Source of the DNA: a bacterium
Lineage (GTDB): Bacteria; Margulisbacteria; Marinamargulisbacteria; SXXA01
DNA length: 60,277 nt
NCBI GenBank assembly: GCA_947465765.1
Contig: CANIAP010000009.1
Coordinates: 1-60,277, forward strand
Direction of reading: 5' to 3'
The notes under the pieces are model-generated. The model made no database searches. It was not told the DNA's origin and was given only the letters and a program-made list of their open reading frames with translations. Positions 16,080-26,713 of the stretch are shown in pieces (the first letter of the stretch is position 1; each line of letters opens with the position of its first letter). The translations under genes were made by a program, and so were the position numbers.

Positions 16080-17494
16080 AGAGGGCGGACGTCGTGGTGA
16101 TTGGATCTGGACCGGGAGGGAGTATCACCGCTGCGCTTTTGGCTGAAGCCGGGCGACAGGTGATTTTGATCGAAGAGGGACGTCCGGTGAATCCCGAATT
16201 GCTTCGTTATTCCTACGGAGTCGGTGAGATGCGGGAATTGTATCGGAACGGCGGACTCACCCCCTGCCTAGGTGCCACTCCCATTGCGTATGTCGAGGGA
16301 CGGTGCGTCGGGGGCGGGAGCGAAATTAATAGTGGGCTATATCATCGAACTCCAGACGATGTTTTGGAACAATGGAGGGTCGATCAAGGGGTTCTGGACG
16401 TCTCTGCACTCCCTGATTTTTTTGCCCAATGTGAAAGGGATATTCATGTCGCCTCGCATCCCGGGCCTCAGGCGCTGGCGTCTGTTAAATTGGCTGAAGG
16501 GGCGGCTGCGATTGGGGCTACTGTGACGGATGTTCCATTGTGGGCCAAATTTGAAACGGGCACTGACGGTATTGTCCGAGTCGATAAACAATCGATGGCA
16601 AAGACCTACCTTCCAAGGATGATTCAGGCGGGCGGAGAGATTGTGTCAGGTACTCGAGTGAAACAACTTCGGCGCATGGGGGGTAAATGGGTCGTTCGGA
16701 GTGTGCAAGATCGGCGTTCATTGGACATTGAGTGTGACAAGGTTGTTGTGTGCGCGGGCGCATTCCAGACGCCGACATTGCTTCTAAGAAGTGGCGTTGC
16801 CAGGAATATTGGACGATCACTCCAGTTGCACCCGATGATCAAGGTGTTTGCGCAGTTCGATACCGTGGTCAATCAGAATTGGCGAGAGATCGGAAGTCAT
16901 CAGGTCACGAATGTGGGAGAAGGAGTCACCTTGGGGTGTTCTGTCGGAAGTCGTCCGTACCTCGCCGTAGGCCTACTGAATTATCCTGAACTTGTAAATG
17001 AAACTGCCACGTTGGCCCCATTTTTAGGAGCGTATTACGCCTGTATTTCGCCGGAGGGTCATGGGCGGGTAAGGGCCCTCCCCGGTTGTGATGCGCCGGT
17101 GGTGTCGTATGCGTTGACGCCGAGAGATGTCGATCGACTTGCCGATGGGTTGGTTTCGTTGTGCGACGTATTATTTGCAGCCGGTGCGACTCGGATTTTT
17201 CCGTCGGTGGCCGGAAGCCCGATAATTACCGATGGTGAGTCGATCCAACAATCGGCGGCCCGCGTCCGAGCTGGGTTTGCAGAACTTACCGCAGTTCATG
17301 CGATGGCGTCATGTCCGATGGGTGAACGAATCGAGACATCGGCGGTGGATTCCTTCGGGCGGGTTCACGGGGTAGATAATCTCTATATATCGGATGGGAG
17401 CATTCTATGCTCGTCGGTTGGGGTTAATCCGCAAGGGTCGATTATGGCTCTTGCATATCGTAACGCAATTCAATTATTGGGAGAGTCACGATGA
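16076..17494 (+). CDS. GMC-family FAD-dependent oxidoreductase
   Basis: This 472-residue flavoprotein has an N-terminal Rossmann FAD motif, VVIGSGPGGSITAALLAEAG followed by VILIEEG, and a GGGSEINSGLYHRTP segment equivalent to the GMC signature. The C-terminus carries HAMASCPMG, a YISDGSILCSSVGVNPQG stretch with the Asn-Pro of the family, and a final helix. GMC enzymes oxidise alcohols, sugars or sterol-like substrates with FAD as acceptor. It is not DprE1 (that enzyme has a VAO-type fold), so a plain arabinan-precursor pathway is unlikely. It overlaps its neighbours by ATGA on both sides. Confidence 0.85.
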   Translation: MKRADVVVIGSGPGGSITAALLAEAGRQVILIEEGRPVNPELLRYSYGVGEMRELYRNGGLTPCLGATPIAYVEGRCVGGGSEINSGLYHRTPDDVLEQWRVDQGVLDVSALPDFFAQCERDIHVASHPGPQALASVKLAEGAAAIGATVTDVPLWAKFETGTDGIVRVDKQSMAKTYLPRMIQAGGEIVSGTRVKQLRRMGGKWVVRSVQDRRSLDIECDKVVVCAGAFQTPTLLLRSGVARNIGRSLQLHPMIKVFAQFDTVVNQNWREIGSHQVTNVGEGVTLGCSVGSRPYLAVGLLNYPELVNETATLAPFLGAYYACISPEGHGRVRALPGCDAPVVSYALTPRDVDRLADGLVSLCDVLFAAGATRIFPSVAGSPIITDGESIQQSAARVRAGFAELTAVHAMASCPMGERIETSAVDSFGRVHGVDNLYISDGSILCSSVGVNPQGSIMALAYRNAIQLLGESR

Positions 17495-18540
17495 ATACAT
17501 TGCTTTTAATTACGGGTGGGAACGGATGGTTGGGGCAGCAGTTGATTCGAAATTGTCTCAATGGCTTTGAGGGGCTACCTGACCTGACAGAACGACTGAA
17601 TAAACCGAACATTCGCGTGTTAGTCACTCCCGAGGACCCAGTCAATTTTTCGGAGGAGTGGATGTCTAGAATTTCCATCGTCAGGGGAGACGTGACCCGG
17701 ATCGAAGATTGTCGGGCATTTTGTGCTAACGCCGAAGGGGCAATCCTGATCCATACAGCGGGGATTATACATCCCTCTCGGGTCTCTGAATTTTATTCGG
17801 TGAACACGATGGGGACGGATCACATGGCCGCTGCCGCAATGGAATCAAGGGTCAAACGTATGGTTCACATGTCGTCCAATTCCCCCTTCGGTGCGAATCC
17901 CAGAGTCGACCATTTGTTCGACGAGATGTCGCCCTATCGCCCATATATGAACTATGGAAAATCGAAAATGCAGGCAGAACACCGGATGGATCATTGGATC
18001 CAGAAGGGCTTGGATGCGACGATCGTGCGGGCACCTTGGTTTTATGGACCGTATCAACCGCCGCGACAATCTCTTTTTTTTAAGATGATTCGACAGGGCA
18101 AATTTCCGGTGGTGGGATCCGGCGAAAATCGGCGCTCGATGGCGTATTTGGATAATCTTTGCCAAGGGCTCATTTTGGCGGCATTGGTGCCCCAGGCGAG
18201 TGGCCAAGCCTATTGGATTGCAGACGAACAACCCTATTCGATGAACGAAATTGTGGATACTGTGAAATCGTTGTTACAACATGATTTCTCGATGAGTGTC
18301 TCCGCGAGGACATTGCGTGTGCCGTCGATAATTTCGGATGTTGCCCGTGTTGCCGATGCGATGTTGCAATCTGTGGGATCGTATAATCAGAAAATTCACG
18401 TATTGTCCGAGATGAATTTGACGATTGCTTGCGCAATCGAAAAGGCGAAGTTGCAGTTGGGTTATCGTCCCCTAGTCGACTTGCGCGAGGGGATGCGTCG
18501 TAGTATTCAGTGGTGTTTAGATCAAAAAATCGAAATATGA
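17491..18540 (+). CDS. NAD(P)-dependent epimerase/dehydratase (extended SDR)
   Basis: The 349-residue protein has an extended SDR fold: the nucleotide loop ITGGNGWLGQQL near residue 7, HTAGIIHP, the active-site Ser region MVHMSSNSPFG, and YMNYGKSKMQAE with the Tyr-x3-Lys pair. It resembles the 3-beta-hydroxysteroid-dehydrogenase/NAD-epimerase branch. These enzymes oxidise, reduce or epimerise sugar nucleotides, steroids or similar alcohols. The start overlaps the GMC stop as ATGA. The following epimerase gene is a distant paralogue, so the two may act in series or together on the product of the UbiA/GMC steps. Confidence 0.85.
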   Translation: MNTLLLITGGNGWLGQQLIRNCLNGFEGLPDLTERLNKPNIRVLVTPEDPVNFSEEWMSRISIVRGDVTRIEDCRAFCANAEGAILIHTAGIIHPSRVSEFYSVNTMGTDHMAAAAMESRVKRMVHMSSNSPFGANPRVDHLFDEMSPYRPYMNYGKSKMQAEHRMDHWIQKGLDATIVRAPWFYGPYQPPRQSLFFKMIRQGKFPVVGSGENRRSMAYLDNLCQGLILAALVPQASGQAYWIADEQPYSMNEIVDTVKSLLQHDFSMSVSARTLRVPSIISDVARVADAMLQSVGSYNQKIHVLSEMNLTIACAIEKAKLQLGYRPLVDLREGMRRSIQWCLDQKIEI

Positions 18541-18550
18541 GGAACATGTA

Positions 18551-19576
18551 ATGCGGCATTTAGTCACCGGTGGTAGTGGGTTTTTGGGTAGTCTAATTGC
18601 CCAGTATTTGCTAGAGCAAGGCGAGTCGGTTCGGGTGCTTGATGTATTGGATGACCCGAAACGTTCAAAAGATATTGAGTTTGTAAAATGCGATATTCTG
18701 GATCGGGCGGGGGTTGCGGTGTCGATGAAGGGGATCGATGTGGTCCATCACAATGTGGCCTTGGTGCCCCTGACCAAATCTGCGGGTCGGTTTTGGGATG
18801 TCAATGTGATTGGTAGTGAAATCGCGGCGGAGGAAGCCATTCGAGCCGGTGTAAGTGCGTTTATCCATATGAGTTCAAGCGCCATTTTTGGGATTCCCGA
18901 GCACTGCCCTATCACCCGGGAAACAGTGCCGAATCCCGCCGAAATTTACGGTCGCGCGAAATGGGAAGGCGAACGACGCGTCACGGCGTTGTGCGACGCA
19001 GCAAAGATCCCATTAATTGTTATTCGACCGAGAACGATTTTAGGGGACCATCGGTTAGGTATTTTTAAAATATTGTTTGATTGGATTAATGAAAATAGAA
19101 ATGTATATGTGATCGGGTCGGGGGATGTAAAATTTCAATTTGTTCATGCGAAGGACTTAATGGATGCCTATATGTTGGCACTCAAGGTTCAACAACCGGG
19201 AGCCTACAACGTTGGGACCAATCGCTTTGGGACACTACGAGAGGTGTTGGAGGCCACGATTCGCCACGCGGGACGGTCGGGGAAGGTGGTGTCTCTCCCG
19301 GAAACGTTGAGTATCAATACCTTGCGGGCGCTCGATTGGCTTCACCTAAGTCCTTTGGCCCCATGGCATTATTTGACCTATCACAAAGCCTTCCATTTTG
19401 ATGTGTCCCCAACGGAGGCGTTAGGATGGACCCCCAAATATAGTAATGATGAGATGTTTTTTGAAGGTTATGATTGGTTTATCGCCAATCGAGACCAAAT
19501 CGTGGGGGCCGGCGGGTCGGTCCATAAGAGCGCCATCAAAGAAGGCGTGTTGCATTTACTACGACGGCTGTCGTAA
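18551..19576 (+). CDS. NAD(P)-dependent epimerase/dehydratase, second copy
   Basis: This is a 341-residue extended SDR with VTGGSGFLGSLIAQYL at the N-terminus, VVHHNVALVPL, the FIHMSSSAIFGIPE active-site stretch, and IYGRAKWEGER as the Tyr-x3-Lys catalytic pair. It is shorter and clearly different from the preceding epimerase. The C-terminal 100 residues (SLPETLSINTLRALDWLHLSPL and on) are hydrophobic and may touch the membrane, as in 3-beta-HSD-like enzymes that act on lipid-linked substrates. It has a ten-base gap from the previous gene and 21 bases to acs. Substrate unknown. Confidence 0.85.
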   Translation: MRHLVTGGSGFLGSLIAQYLLEQGESVRVLDVLDDPKRSKDIEFVKCDILDRAGVAVSMKGIDVVHHNVALVPLTKSAGRFWDVNVIGSEIAAEEAIRAGVSAFIHMSSSAIFGIPEHCPITRETVPNPAEIYGRAKWEGERRVTALCDAAKIPLIVIRPRTILGDHRLGIFKILFDWINENRNVYVIGSGDVKFQFVHAKDLMDAYMLALKVQQPGAYNVGTNRFGTLREVLEATIRHAGRSGKVVSLPETLSINTLRALDWLHLSPLAPWHYLTYHKAFHFDVSPTEALGWTPKYSNDEMFFEGYDWFIANRDQIVGAGGSVHKSAIKEGVLHLLRRLS

Positions 19577-19597
19577 TTAAAAATTGGAGACTATTAA

Positions 19598-21559
19598 ATG
19601 AAAAATACCATCGAAACCTTATCGAACGAAAAGCGCATCATTTCCGCATCGGACGAATTTAAAGCGAATGCGACACATTCTGACCCTGAAATTTATAAGC
19701 TTGCCGCGGCTGATCGGCTGGGTTTTTGGGAAGCACAGGCGTCTCAATTACATTGGTTTTCGCCGTGGACCTCAGTCCTGGAATGGGAACGACCCTTTGC
19801 GAAGTGGTTCGTCGGCGGGACGATTAATGCGTCATATAATTGTTTGGACGTTCACCTTGATACCGATCGTCGGGATAAAGCGGCGGTGGTGTGGGAGGGG
19901 GAGTTGGGCGACGTTCGGACGTTCACCTATGCCGAACTTCATCATGAGGTCGCTCGGTTTTCTACGGTACTAACGACTCGGTATGGGATTCAAAAAGGCG
20001 ATCGCGTTACCATCTATATGCCACTGATACCGGAGAGTGTGGTCGCTATATTGGCCTGCGCCCGTATTGGGGCGATTCATAGCGTTGTATTTGGGGGGTT
20101 TAGCGCCCAAAGTCTGATTGATCGGATTCATGATTCTGGATCGCGGCTGGTGATCACTGCCGATGGCGGATATCGTCGCGGCAAAGTGGTCCCCTTAAAG
20201 TCGATCGTCGATGAGGCGATGGAAAAATGCCCGGCGATCGAAGCGGTGGTGGTGGTACGCCACGTTCGAAACGAGATCAAAATGCAGCCCGGTCGTGACG
20301 ATGAGTATCAGTCGGTAATGGCCGATACCACTGATCTACAAGAGGCTGTGCCGATGGACAGCGAAGATCCCCTTTTCATTTTGTATACGTCGGGGACTAC
20401 AGGAAAGCCAAAGGGGATTGTTCATACGACCGGCGGTTATATGGCCCATGCAAAGTATTCTGCCCAATTGGTCTTCGATTTAAAACCGTCGGATGTGTAT
20501 TGGTGTACCGCCGATGTCGGATGGATTACGGGGCATACGTACCTGGTCTATGGGCCGCTGGCGAATGGGGCGACCGTCATGATGTATGAAGGCTCCCCGG
20601 ACTACCCCGACAAAGATCGGTTTTGGGAAGTTATTGAACGTCACAAGGTGACTATTTTATATACGGCACCGACGGCGATTCGGGCGTTCATGAAGTGGGG
20701 TAATCATCTGCCGGAGAAACATGATTTATCGTCGTTGCGGTTGTTGGGATCAGTGGGAGAGCCGATCAACCCTGAAGCGTGGATGTGGTATTACACCGTT
20801 ATCGGAAAAGGGCGATGTCCGGTCGTGGATACCTGGTGGCAGACGGAAACGGGTGGCATCATGATCTCGACACTTCCCGCATTAAGCCCCATGCGGCCGG
20901 GGTACACGGGGTTGCCGTTGCCTGGGATCGATGTTCAGGTTCTCCATGAGTCCGGAAAGCCAGTCGAGATTGGCGGCGGGTTGCTCAGTATTATGTCGCC
21001 ATGGCCGTCGATGGCAAGGGGAATTTGGGGGGATAACGATCGATTTAAATCGGTGTATTGGGATACGTTTGATACTTATTTTGCCGGCGATGGGGCGACA
21101 GTGGATGACGACGGTTATATCATGGTGTTGGGGCGAGTCGACGACGTTTTGAACGTGGCCGGTCATCGGATTGGGACGATGGAGGTCGAAAGTGCCCTTG
21201 TAGAGTTCGATGGCGTTGCTGAGGCCGCCGTAGTCGGAATCGCAGATGAGCTTAAGGGGCAAGCCATTTTGGCCTTTGTTATTCTGAAAGAAGGCGTCAC
21301 CCCGTCGGACGAATTTGAACGTGCCGCAATCGACTGGGTAAGTAAGGCGATTGGTGCGATCGCCAAACCGAAGCGGATTATTTTTACACCGGACCTCCCC
21401 AAAACCCGGAGCGGCAAAATTATGAGGCGCTTGTTAAAAAGTGTAGCCAATGGTCAACCACTGGGGGATGTTACGACGTTAGCAAACCCCGAGGTGGTTG
21501 GTTTTTTGGAGCAACAATTGAGCATAAAAGTTGATCTTTCGTATCCACCGACAAATTGA
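19598..21559 (+). CDS. acs: Acetyl-coenzyme A synthetase (AMP-forming)
   Basis: The 653-residue enzyme has the length and motifs of Acs: the nucleotide loop YTSGTTGKPKGI, WWQTETGG, GHRIGTMEVES, and C-terminal KTRSGKIMRRLL whose K607 is the regulatory acetylation site in the family. It turns acetate, ATP and CoA into acetyl-CoA, with AMP as intermediate. ATG 19598 follows TTGGAGA. It closes the operon that began with the housekeeping genes, and 71 bases later the respiratory operon begins. The full set of motifs makes it a standard Acs rather than a general acyl-CoA ligase. Confidence 0.95.
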   Translation: MKNTIETLSNEKRIISASDEFKANATHSDPEIYKLAAADRLGFWEAQASQLHWFSPWTSVLEWERPFAKWFVGGTINASYNCLDVHLDTDRRDKAAVVWEGELGDVRTFTYAELHHEVARFSTVLTTRYGIQKGDRVTIYMPLIPESVVAILACARIGAIHSVVFGGFSAQSLIDRIHDSGSRLVITADGGYRRGKVVPLKSIVDEAMEKCPAIEAVVVVRHVRNEIKMQPGRDDEYQSVMADTTDLQEAVPMDSEDPLFILYTSGTTGKPKGIVHTTGGYMAHAKYSAQLVFDLKPSDVYWCTADVGWITGHTYLVYGPLANGATVMMYEGSPDYPDKDRFWEVIERHKVTILYTAPTAIRAFMKWGNHLPEKHDLSSLRLLGSVGEPINPEAWMWYYTVIGKGRCPVVDTWWQTETGGIMISTLPALSPMRPGYTGLPLPGIDVQVLHESGKPVEIGGGLLSIMSPWPSMARGIWGDNDRFKSVYWDTFDTYFAGDGATVDDDGYIMVLGRVDDVLNVAGHRIGTMEVESALVEFDGVAEAAVVGIADELKGQAILAFVILKEGVTPSDEFERAAIDWVSKAIGAIAKPKRIIFTPDLPKTRSGKIMRRLLKSVANGQPLGDVTTLANPEVVGFLEQQLSIKVDLSYPPTN

Positions 21560-21631
21560 TATAATAACTCCGATTTTTTTTCGTTCTATTTCTCCCAATT
21601 TTCGATAGGAACAAAGGACTGAGTTGACTTG

Positions 21632-22297
21632 ATGAACCATGATGAACCCGTTTCGAATTATGTGTTCCCCAAATGGGTGAACAAGCTCCCGCTATACGCA
21701 TTGTCTGGCGCTGGGCTTTTGTTGTGTTTAATTGTTTTCGTGTTTTGGTACTGGTTTTCTCCCAAAAATTTAGAGGTCGGATATGCCCCTGTTCAACCGA
21801 TCCCCTATAGCCATAAATTGCATGTGAGTGAATTGGGGATCGATTGCCGATACTGTCACACCCAGGTTGAAAATTCGTCTCATTCAAATATCCCAAGTAC
21901 GGATACCTGTATGAATTGCCATAGTCAGATCAAGACCCAGAGCCCCGATATCTTGAAGCTGAAAGACAGCTACGTGAATAATAAGCCGATCCAGTGGGTT
22001 AAGGTCCATAATCTCCCTGACTACGTCTATTTTAATCATAGTCGACACGTTACGGCGGGGATTTCCTGTTATAGCTGTCACGGTCGGGTTGACCAAATGG
22101 AACGGGTTCACCAAGTAAAGCCGTTGAGCATGTCCTGGTGTTTGGAGTGCCATCGTGCCCCTGAGAATCATTTGCGCCCCCGCGAATTTGTGACCAAGCT
22201 TGATTGGAAAGCGGATAATCAGCTTGAAGTTGGCCGACAAATCAAAGAAGCCTATAAAATTCGGCCTGGAGAGGATTGCAGTACATGTCACAGATAA
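21632..22297 (+). CDS. actA: Alternative complex III subunit A, pentaheme cytochrome c
   Basis: This 221-residue protein has one N-terminal membrane helix (about 20-42) and five CxxCH heme sites: CRYCH, CMNCH, CYSCH, CLECH and CSTCH. It is exported and anchored, with its hemes in the periplasm. As ActA it passes electrons out of alternative complex III, which oxidises quinol in place of the bc1 complex. The ATG at 21632 is preferred to the in-frame TTG one codon earlier. Its 3' end overlaps actB by 13 bases. The heme count and gene order with actB fix the call. Confidence 0.93.
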   Translation: MNHDEPVSNYVFPKWVNKLPLYALSGAGLLLCLIVFVFWYWFSPKNLEVGYAPVQPIPYSHKLHVSELGIDCRYCHTQVENSSHSNIPSTDTCMNCHSQIKTQSPDILKLKDSYVNNKPIQWVKVHNLPDYVYFNHSRHVTAGISCYSCHGRVDQMERVHQVKPLSMSWCLECHRAPENHLRPREFVTKLDWKADNQLEVGRQIKEAYKIRPGEDCSTCHR

Positions 22298-25200
22298 ATT
22301 CCGGCGTCCCAGATAAAGAATATTGGCGAAGCATTGGGGAGTTGGAGCAGTCTCCTGAGTTCAAAGAATTTGTTAATCGCGAGTTTCCGAAGGATGCTTC
22401 TGTCTTAGGTGATGACGTATCTCGACGAACGTTTATTAAGATTATGGGCGCATCATTTGCGTTTGCCGGGCTCACCGGGTGTGCGGGTTTCCGTCGCCCC
22501 AAACAAGTTATTCGTGCCTATGCACGCACCCCTGAGAACTTGGTTCCGGGACGTCCCAACTATTACGCGACGTCGATGGCCTTGGGTACCGATGTGGTGG
22601 GATTGTTAATTGAGAGCCACGAAGGGCGTCCGACCAAAGTGGAGGGGAACCCCTCCCATCCAGGAAGTTTGGGTGCGGCCAGTGCAATAAATCAAGCGTC
22701 CGTGCTGGACTTGTATGATCCCGATCGTTTGAAACGGGTTCACTGCAACATTCCGTCTGGGGATGTGGATGGGTACGGAGATTGGCTTTCGGCTCGGATC
22801 GAAGAAGCCAAGGCCACACATGGGGCTAAGTTGGCGGTTTTGGTCGATACCAATGTGTCCCCGACCATGAATCGCGTGCTGGCTGAACTTAAATTAATGT
22901 ACAAAGACGTTTCTGTGTTTCAGTACAGTGCGCTCAATGATGATAATGCCGTTACCGGGATTAAGTCGGTATCGGGTAAGGCATTGCGTGCCAAGATCCA
23001 TTTTGACCGAGTGGATCGGCTGGTTGCCTTCGGTGCGGATTTCTTGGGAACTGAACCGGGCAATGTCGTCAGTGCTAAAGAATTTGCAACCCGTCGTGAT
23101 CCTGATTCGGATCGGGGTTTAAATCGGTTGTATATGTTTGAGTCGCATTTCACGGTGACCGGCGGCAAAGCAGATCATCGATTCCGGATTCAGCCGGGCC
23201 AGATGGACGCTGCGCTCGCGCAGATTGCGGTGGCTGTATTTAGCCGAGTCGGAAATGTGTCGACGGATTTCCGGTCCCAAGTGGCCGATTGGTCCAAAAA
23301 ATTAGGCAATGTCGTTCCTGCGAAAGAGCTTGCGGCAATCGTTGATGACTTAGTTCAGCCTAAGTGGGTGTCCGCGATTGTGGTGGGAAGTCAGTGTAGT
23401 CCCTTTGCACATGCAGTGGCGGTGGCGGTGAATGCGGCGATTGGGGCCACCGAACACGGTGTTTCTTACTATCCGGTTCATTTTGTCGACGCATCTTACG
23501 CTCAACACGGGTCGGTTGAGTCAATTCGCGAACTCACGCATGCGATTAAAAATGGCGATGTAGATACCCTCTTTATTTTGGGGGGAAATCCGGTATTTAC
23601 GGCGCCATCGGATATCGCATTCGGGGATGCTCTTAAAAAACTAAAACATTCCTTGCACCTCACACTGTTTCCGAACGAAACCTCTCATTTTTCCCAATGG
23701 GTTGTTCCGAAGGCACATTTCTTGGAAGCCTGGGGAGACGCGCAATCGATTGATGGAACGGTTTCGGTCGTTCAGCCGCTGATTACACCACTTTATAACG
23801 GAACGTCGGACATCGAGTGGGTGTCTCAATTAACTTCAAGCGTCGCTGGAAACGGATATGACGAAGTCCGAAAGACGTTAAAGACGGCGAAGGGATCTGA
23901 AAAATCATGGCGACGATGGCTTCATGAGGGGGTGGTTTCGGAAGCGGTCGTGTCCGTTTCGGCCCCAGTCGCACAGTCGTTGACGGTAAAACCGATCAAC
24001 GAAAAAGGACTTCAGTTAGAGCTAGTCCCCGATTTTAAGGTCTACGATGGTCGATTTACTAACAATGGGTGGCTTCAAGAGTTACCCCATCCCGTCACCA
24101 AATTGACCTGGGATAATGCGGCGCTAATCGGTGTGGATACTGCCCAGAAAATGGGCCTCGTCACTGGGGATTTGGTTAACCTAAAGTCGAAGTCAAATGA
24201 AATTGAAGTCGCGGTCTTTGTTCAACCTGGAACGGCGGATGACACCGTTGTTCTTTCCATGGGGTATGGTCGCCGAGTGGATGGTCGTATCGGACAGGGG
24301 ACAGGATTTAACGGGTATCCCCTCCGATCCAGTGTTGCAATGGCCACTGTGGGTGGAATTACCATTGAAAAAACGGGTAAAAAATACACGTTGGCGACGA
24401 CCCAAGAGCATGGGTCGATGGAAGATCGAAAGCTGGTTCGTGCGGCAGATCTAATGGAATACGAAAAAAACCCTGAATTTGCCAAAGAGGAACACGAAGG
24501 CCCCCCGATGAAGTCGTCGTGGCCAGAACGCGCCTATGACACGGGTAATCAATGGGGTATGTCGATTGATTTGAGCAAGTGTACCGGATGTAACGCTTGC
24601 TTAATTGCGTGTCAGTCAGAAAATAATATTCCGATAGTCGGAAAATCCCAGGTCGCCAATGGCCGGGAAATGCACTGGATTCGTCTCGATCGATATTACG
24701 AAGGCAACACCAACGATCCTCAAATGGTTCAGCAGCCGATGACCTGTCTTCAGTGTGAGAATGCGCCCTGTGAGCAAGTCTGTCCGGTGGCGGCAACGGT
24801 GCATTCCGAAGAGGGCTTGAACGACATGGCCTACAATCGGTGTATTGGAACTAAATATTGTTCAAATAACTGCCCGGTTAAAGTACGACGCTTTAATTTT
24901 TTTGACTTTCATCAACGAAATCCACAATCGACAGAAAAGAATCGGATTCATTTCTTTGATTATTTCCGGGAACCAGATAAGACGGTTCAAATGCAATTTA
25001 ATCCTGATGTCACCCTGCGGATGCGCGGAGTTATGGAAAAATGTACCTACTGTGTTCAGCGGATTCAACAAGTCAAAATTCGGACAAAAAATGAAGGTCG
25101 CGCAATCGTTGACGGGGAGATTAAGTCGGCATGTATGCAGTCTTGTCCATCCGATGCGATTGTTTTTGGGAATATTCTTGATCCAGAAAGCAAAGTGGCT

Positions 25201-25320
25201 AAATTGAAGAAAAATCCCCGTGATTACCACATTTTGTCGGAGTTGTATCTCAAGGCCAGAACCACTTATTTGGCCAGTGTTCGTAATCCGCATCCTACAT
25301 TAGTGGAAGAGAGGGCCTAA
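22285..25320 (+). CDS. actB: Alternative complex III iron-sulfur/molybdopterin-fold subunit B
   Basis: The 1011-residue fusion has an N-terminal Tat-like region ([20 protein letters not shown]), a long molybdopterin-oxidoreductase-fold part and a C-terminal ferredoxin part. The second part binds several iron-sulfur clusters: [37 protein letters not shown], and CTYC ... CMQSCP. In characterised enzymes the first part holds no molybdenum cofactor. ActB moves electrons between quinol site and hemes. The ATG 22285 start is inside the actA end. Length is normal for the fused form. Confidence 0.93.
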   Translation: MSQINSGVPDKEYWRSIGELEQSPEFKEFVNREFPKDASVLGDDVSRRTFIKIMGASFAFAGLTGCAGFRRPKQVIRAYARTPENLVPGRPNYYATSMALGTDVVGLLIESHEGRPTKVEGNPSHPGSLGAASAINQASVLDLYDPDRLKRVHCNIPSGDVDGYGDWLSARIEEAKATHGAKLAVLVDTNVSPTMNRVLAELKLMYKDVSVFQYSALNDDNAVTGIKSVSGKALRAKIHFDRVDRLVAFGADFLGTEPGNVVSAKEFATRRDPDSDRGLNRLYMFESHFTVTGGKADHRFRIQPGQMDAALAQIAVAVFSRVGNVSTDFRSQVADWSKKLGNVVPAKELAAIVDDLVQPKWVSAIVVGSQCSPFAHAVAVAVNAAIGATEHGVSYYPVHFVDASYAQHGSVESIRELTHAIKNGDVDTLFILGGNPVFTAPSDIAFGDALKKLKHSLHLTLFPNETSHFSQWVVPKAHFLEAWGDAQSIDGTVSVVQPLITPLYNGTSDIEWVSQLTSSVAGNGYDEVRKTLKTAKGSEKSWRRWLHEGVVSEAVVSVSAPVAQSLTVKPINEKGLQLELVPDFKVYDGRFTNNGWLQELPHPVTKLTWDNAALIGVDTAQKMGLVTGDLVNLKSKSNEIEVAVFVQPGTADDTVVLSMGYGRRVDGRIGQGTGFNGYPLRSSVAMATVGGITIEKTGKKYTLATTQEHGSMEDRKLVRAADLMEYEKNPEFAKEEHEGPPMKSSWPERAYDTGNQWGMSIDLSKCTGCNACLIACQSENNIPIVGKSQVANGREMHWIRLDRYYEGNTNDPQMVQQPMTCLQCENAPCEQVCPVAATVHSEEGLNDMAYNRCIGTKYCSNNCPVKVRRFNFFDFHQRNPQSTEKNRIHFFDYFREPDKTVQMQFNPDVTLRMRGVMEKCTYCVQRIQQVKIRTKNEGRAIVDGEIKSACMQSCPSDAIVFGNILDPESKVAKLKKNPRDYHILSELYLKARTTYLASVRNPHPTLVEERA

Positions 25321-25321
25321 A

Positions 25322-26710
25322 ATGAGTGCGTTAGTCGTGGGTAATGACGATCCGTCAAAACGAACCCCTCTTGTTTTGGGTGGGCATGATTTTAAATCGG
25401 TCTCCGATATCATTTGTCGACCTGTTGAGGCGAAGGCCCCCCAGTGGTGGATGATTGCTTTCGGCGTGGCGGTCTCGGGTCTGTGTCTGCTGATTGCCAT
25501 GTTGTCGAAATTGGTTTGGTCCGGGATCGGGGTTTGGGGATTAAACAATCCGGTGATGTGGGGCTGGGATTTGGTCGGATTTGTATTTTGGGTCGGGATT
25601 GGCCACGCAGGGACCTTGATTTCGGCGATCTTATTTTTGTTTCGGCAAAAATGGCGGACGTCCATTAATCGATTTGCGGAAGCGATGACTATTTTTGCGG
25701 TAATGAGTGCCGGAATCTATATTGTGTTTCACGTTGGGCGAGTGTGGGTTGCCTATTTCTTGTTCCCGATTCCCAATTCAATGGGGATTTGGCCTAATTT
25801 TCGGAGTCCTCTGGTGTGGGACGTCTTCGCGGTCAGCACCTATTTTACTATTTCCCTTCTTTTTTGGTTTGTTGGCCTGATTCCTGATTTGGCGACTATT
25901 CGTGACCGAGCAACAACTAAGACTCGGAAGATTTGGTACGGTATTTTTTCTGTGGGATGGCGTGGGGCTAACCGGCATTGGATGAATTATGAGCGGGCGT
26001 ATTTGATATTGGCTGCGTTATCGACGCCCTTGGTTTTATCGGTGCACTCGATTGTTAGTTTTGACTTTGCGGTGTCCCAGGTTCCCGGGTGGCATACCAC
26101 CATTTTTCCTCCCTATTTTGTTGCGGGAGCGATTTTCTCTGGGTTTGCGATGGTGGTGACGCTGATGGTCGCTGCAAGAGAACTTTTCAATATGAAAGAC
26201 TTTATGACCATGCATCACTTGGAAACCATGAATAAGATTATTCTGGCAACTGGGACAATGGTGGGATATGCCTATGGTATGGAGTTTTTTATGGCTTGGT
26301 TTTCGGGGAATACATTTGAGCAATATGCGTTTATCAATCGGGCTTTTGGTCCGTATTACTGGGCGTATTGGACGATGGTGTCCTGTAACGTTATCTCTCC
26401 ACAGTTGTTTTGGTTCAAAAAAATTCGTCGGTCGATTCCAATGATGTTTATTATCTCAATTTTTGTAAATATTGGGATGTGGTTTGAGCGATTTGTAATT
26501 ACGGTCACCTCACTGCATCGGGACTTTCTTCCATCGAGTTGGTTTTATTACAGCCCGACCTGGGTTGAGGTATGTCAATTTATTGGCTCGTTTGGGTTGT
26601 TCTTAACCTTTTTCTTATTGTTCTTAAAGTTTTTGCCCATTATTGCAATTTCCGAGGTGAAGGGCGTGATGCCCGCTGCAAATCCTCATCAACCGGGAGA
26701 GGAGCACTAG
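25322..26710 (+). CDS. actC: Alternative complex III NrfD-like membrane subunit C
   Basis: This is a 462-residue integral membrane protein with about ten helices, of the NrfD/PsrC superfamily. Typical segments are [35 protein letters not shown] and [16 protein letters not shown] near the end. ActC is one of the two large membrane subunits and is thought to carry the quinol site and proton path. It starts one base after the actB stop. The paralogue actF lies three genes later. No odd features were seen. Confidence 0.93.
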   Translation: MSALVVGNDDPSKRTPLVLGGHDFKSVSDIICRPVEAKAPQWWMIAFGVAVSGLCLLIAMLSKLVWSGIGVWGLNNPVMWGWDLVGFVFWVGIGHAGTLISAILFLFRQKWRTSINRFAEAMTIFAVMSAGIYIVFHVGRVWVAYFLFPIPNSMGIWPNFRSPLVWDVFAVSTYFTISLLFWFVGLIPDLATIRDRATTKTRKIWYGIFSVGWRGANRHWMNYERAYLILAALSTPLVLSVHSIVSFDFAVSQVPGWHTTIFPPYFVAGAIFSGFAMVVTLMVAARELFNMKDFMTMHHLETMNKIILATGTMVGYAYGMEFFMAWFSGNTFEQYAFINRAFGPYYWAYWTMVSCNVISPQLFWFKKIRRSIPMMFIISIFVNIGMWFERFVITVTSLHRDFLPSSWFYYSPTWVEVCQFIGSFGLFLTFFLLFLKFLPIIAISEVKGVMPAANPHQPGEEH

Positions 26711-26713
26711 ATT

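Noticed and set aside
16076..17494. DprE1 identity for the FAD enzyme
   Set aside because: GMC motifs are present and no VAO-type FAD domain is seen.
21560..21565. TATAAT as -10 box of the act operon
   Set aside because: No -35 at suitable spacing; only AT-rich text.
21471..21896. 141-residue minus-strand frame over the acs-actA junction
   Set aside because: It is opposite two strongly conserved genes and has no recognisable content.
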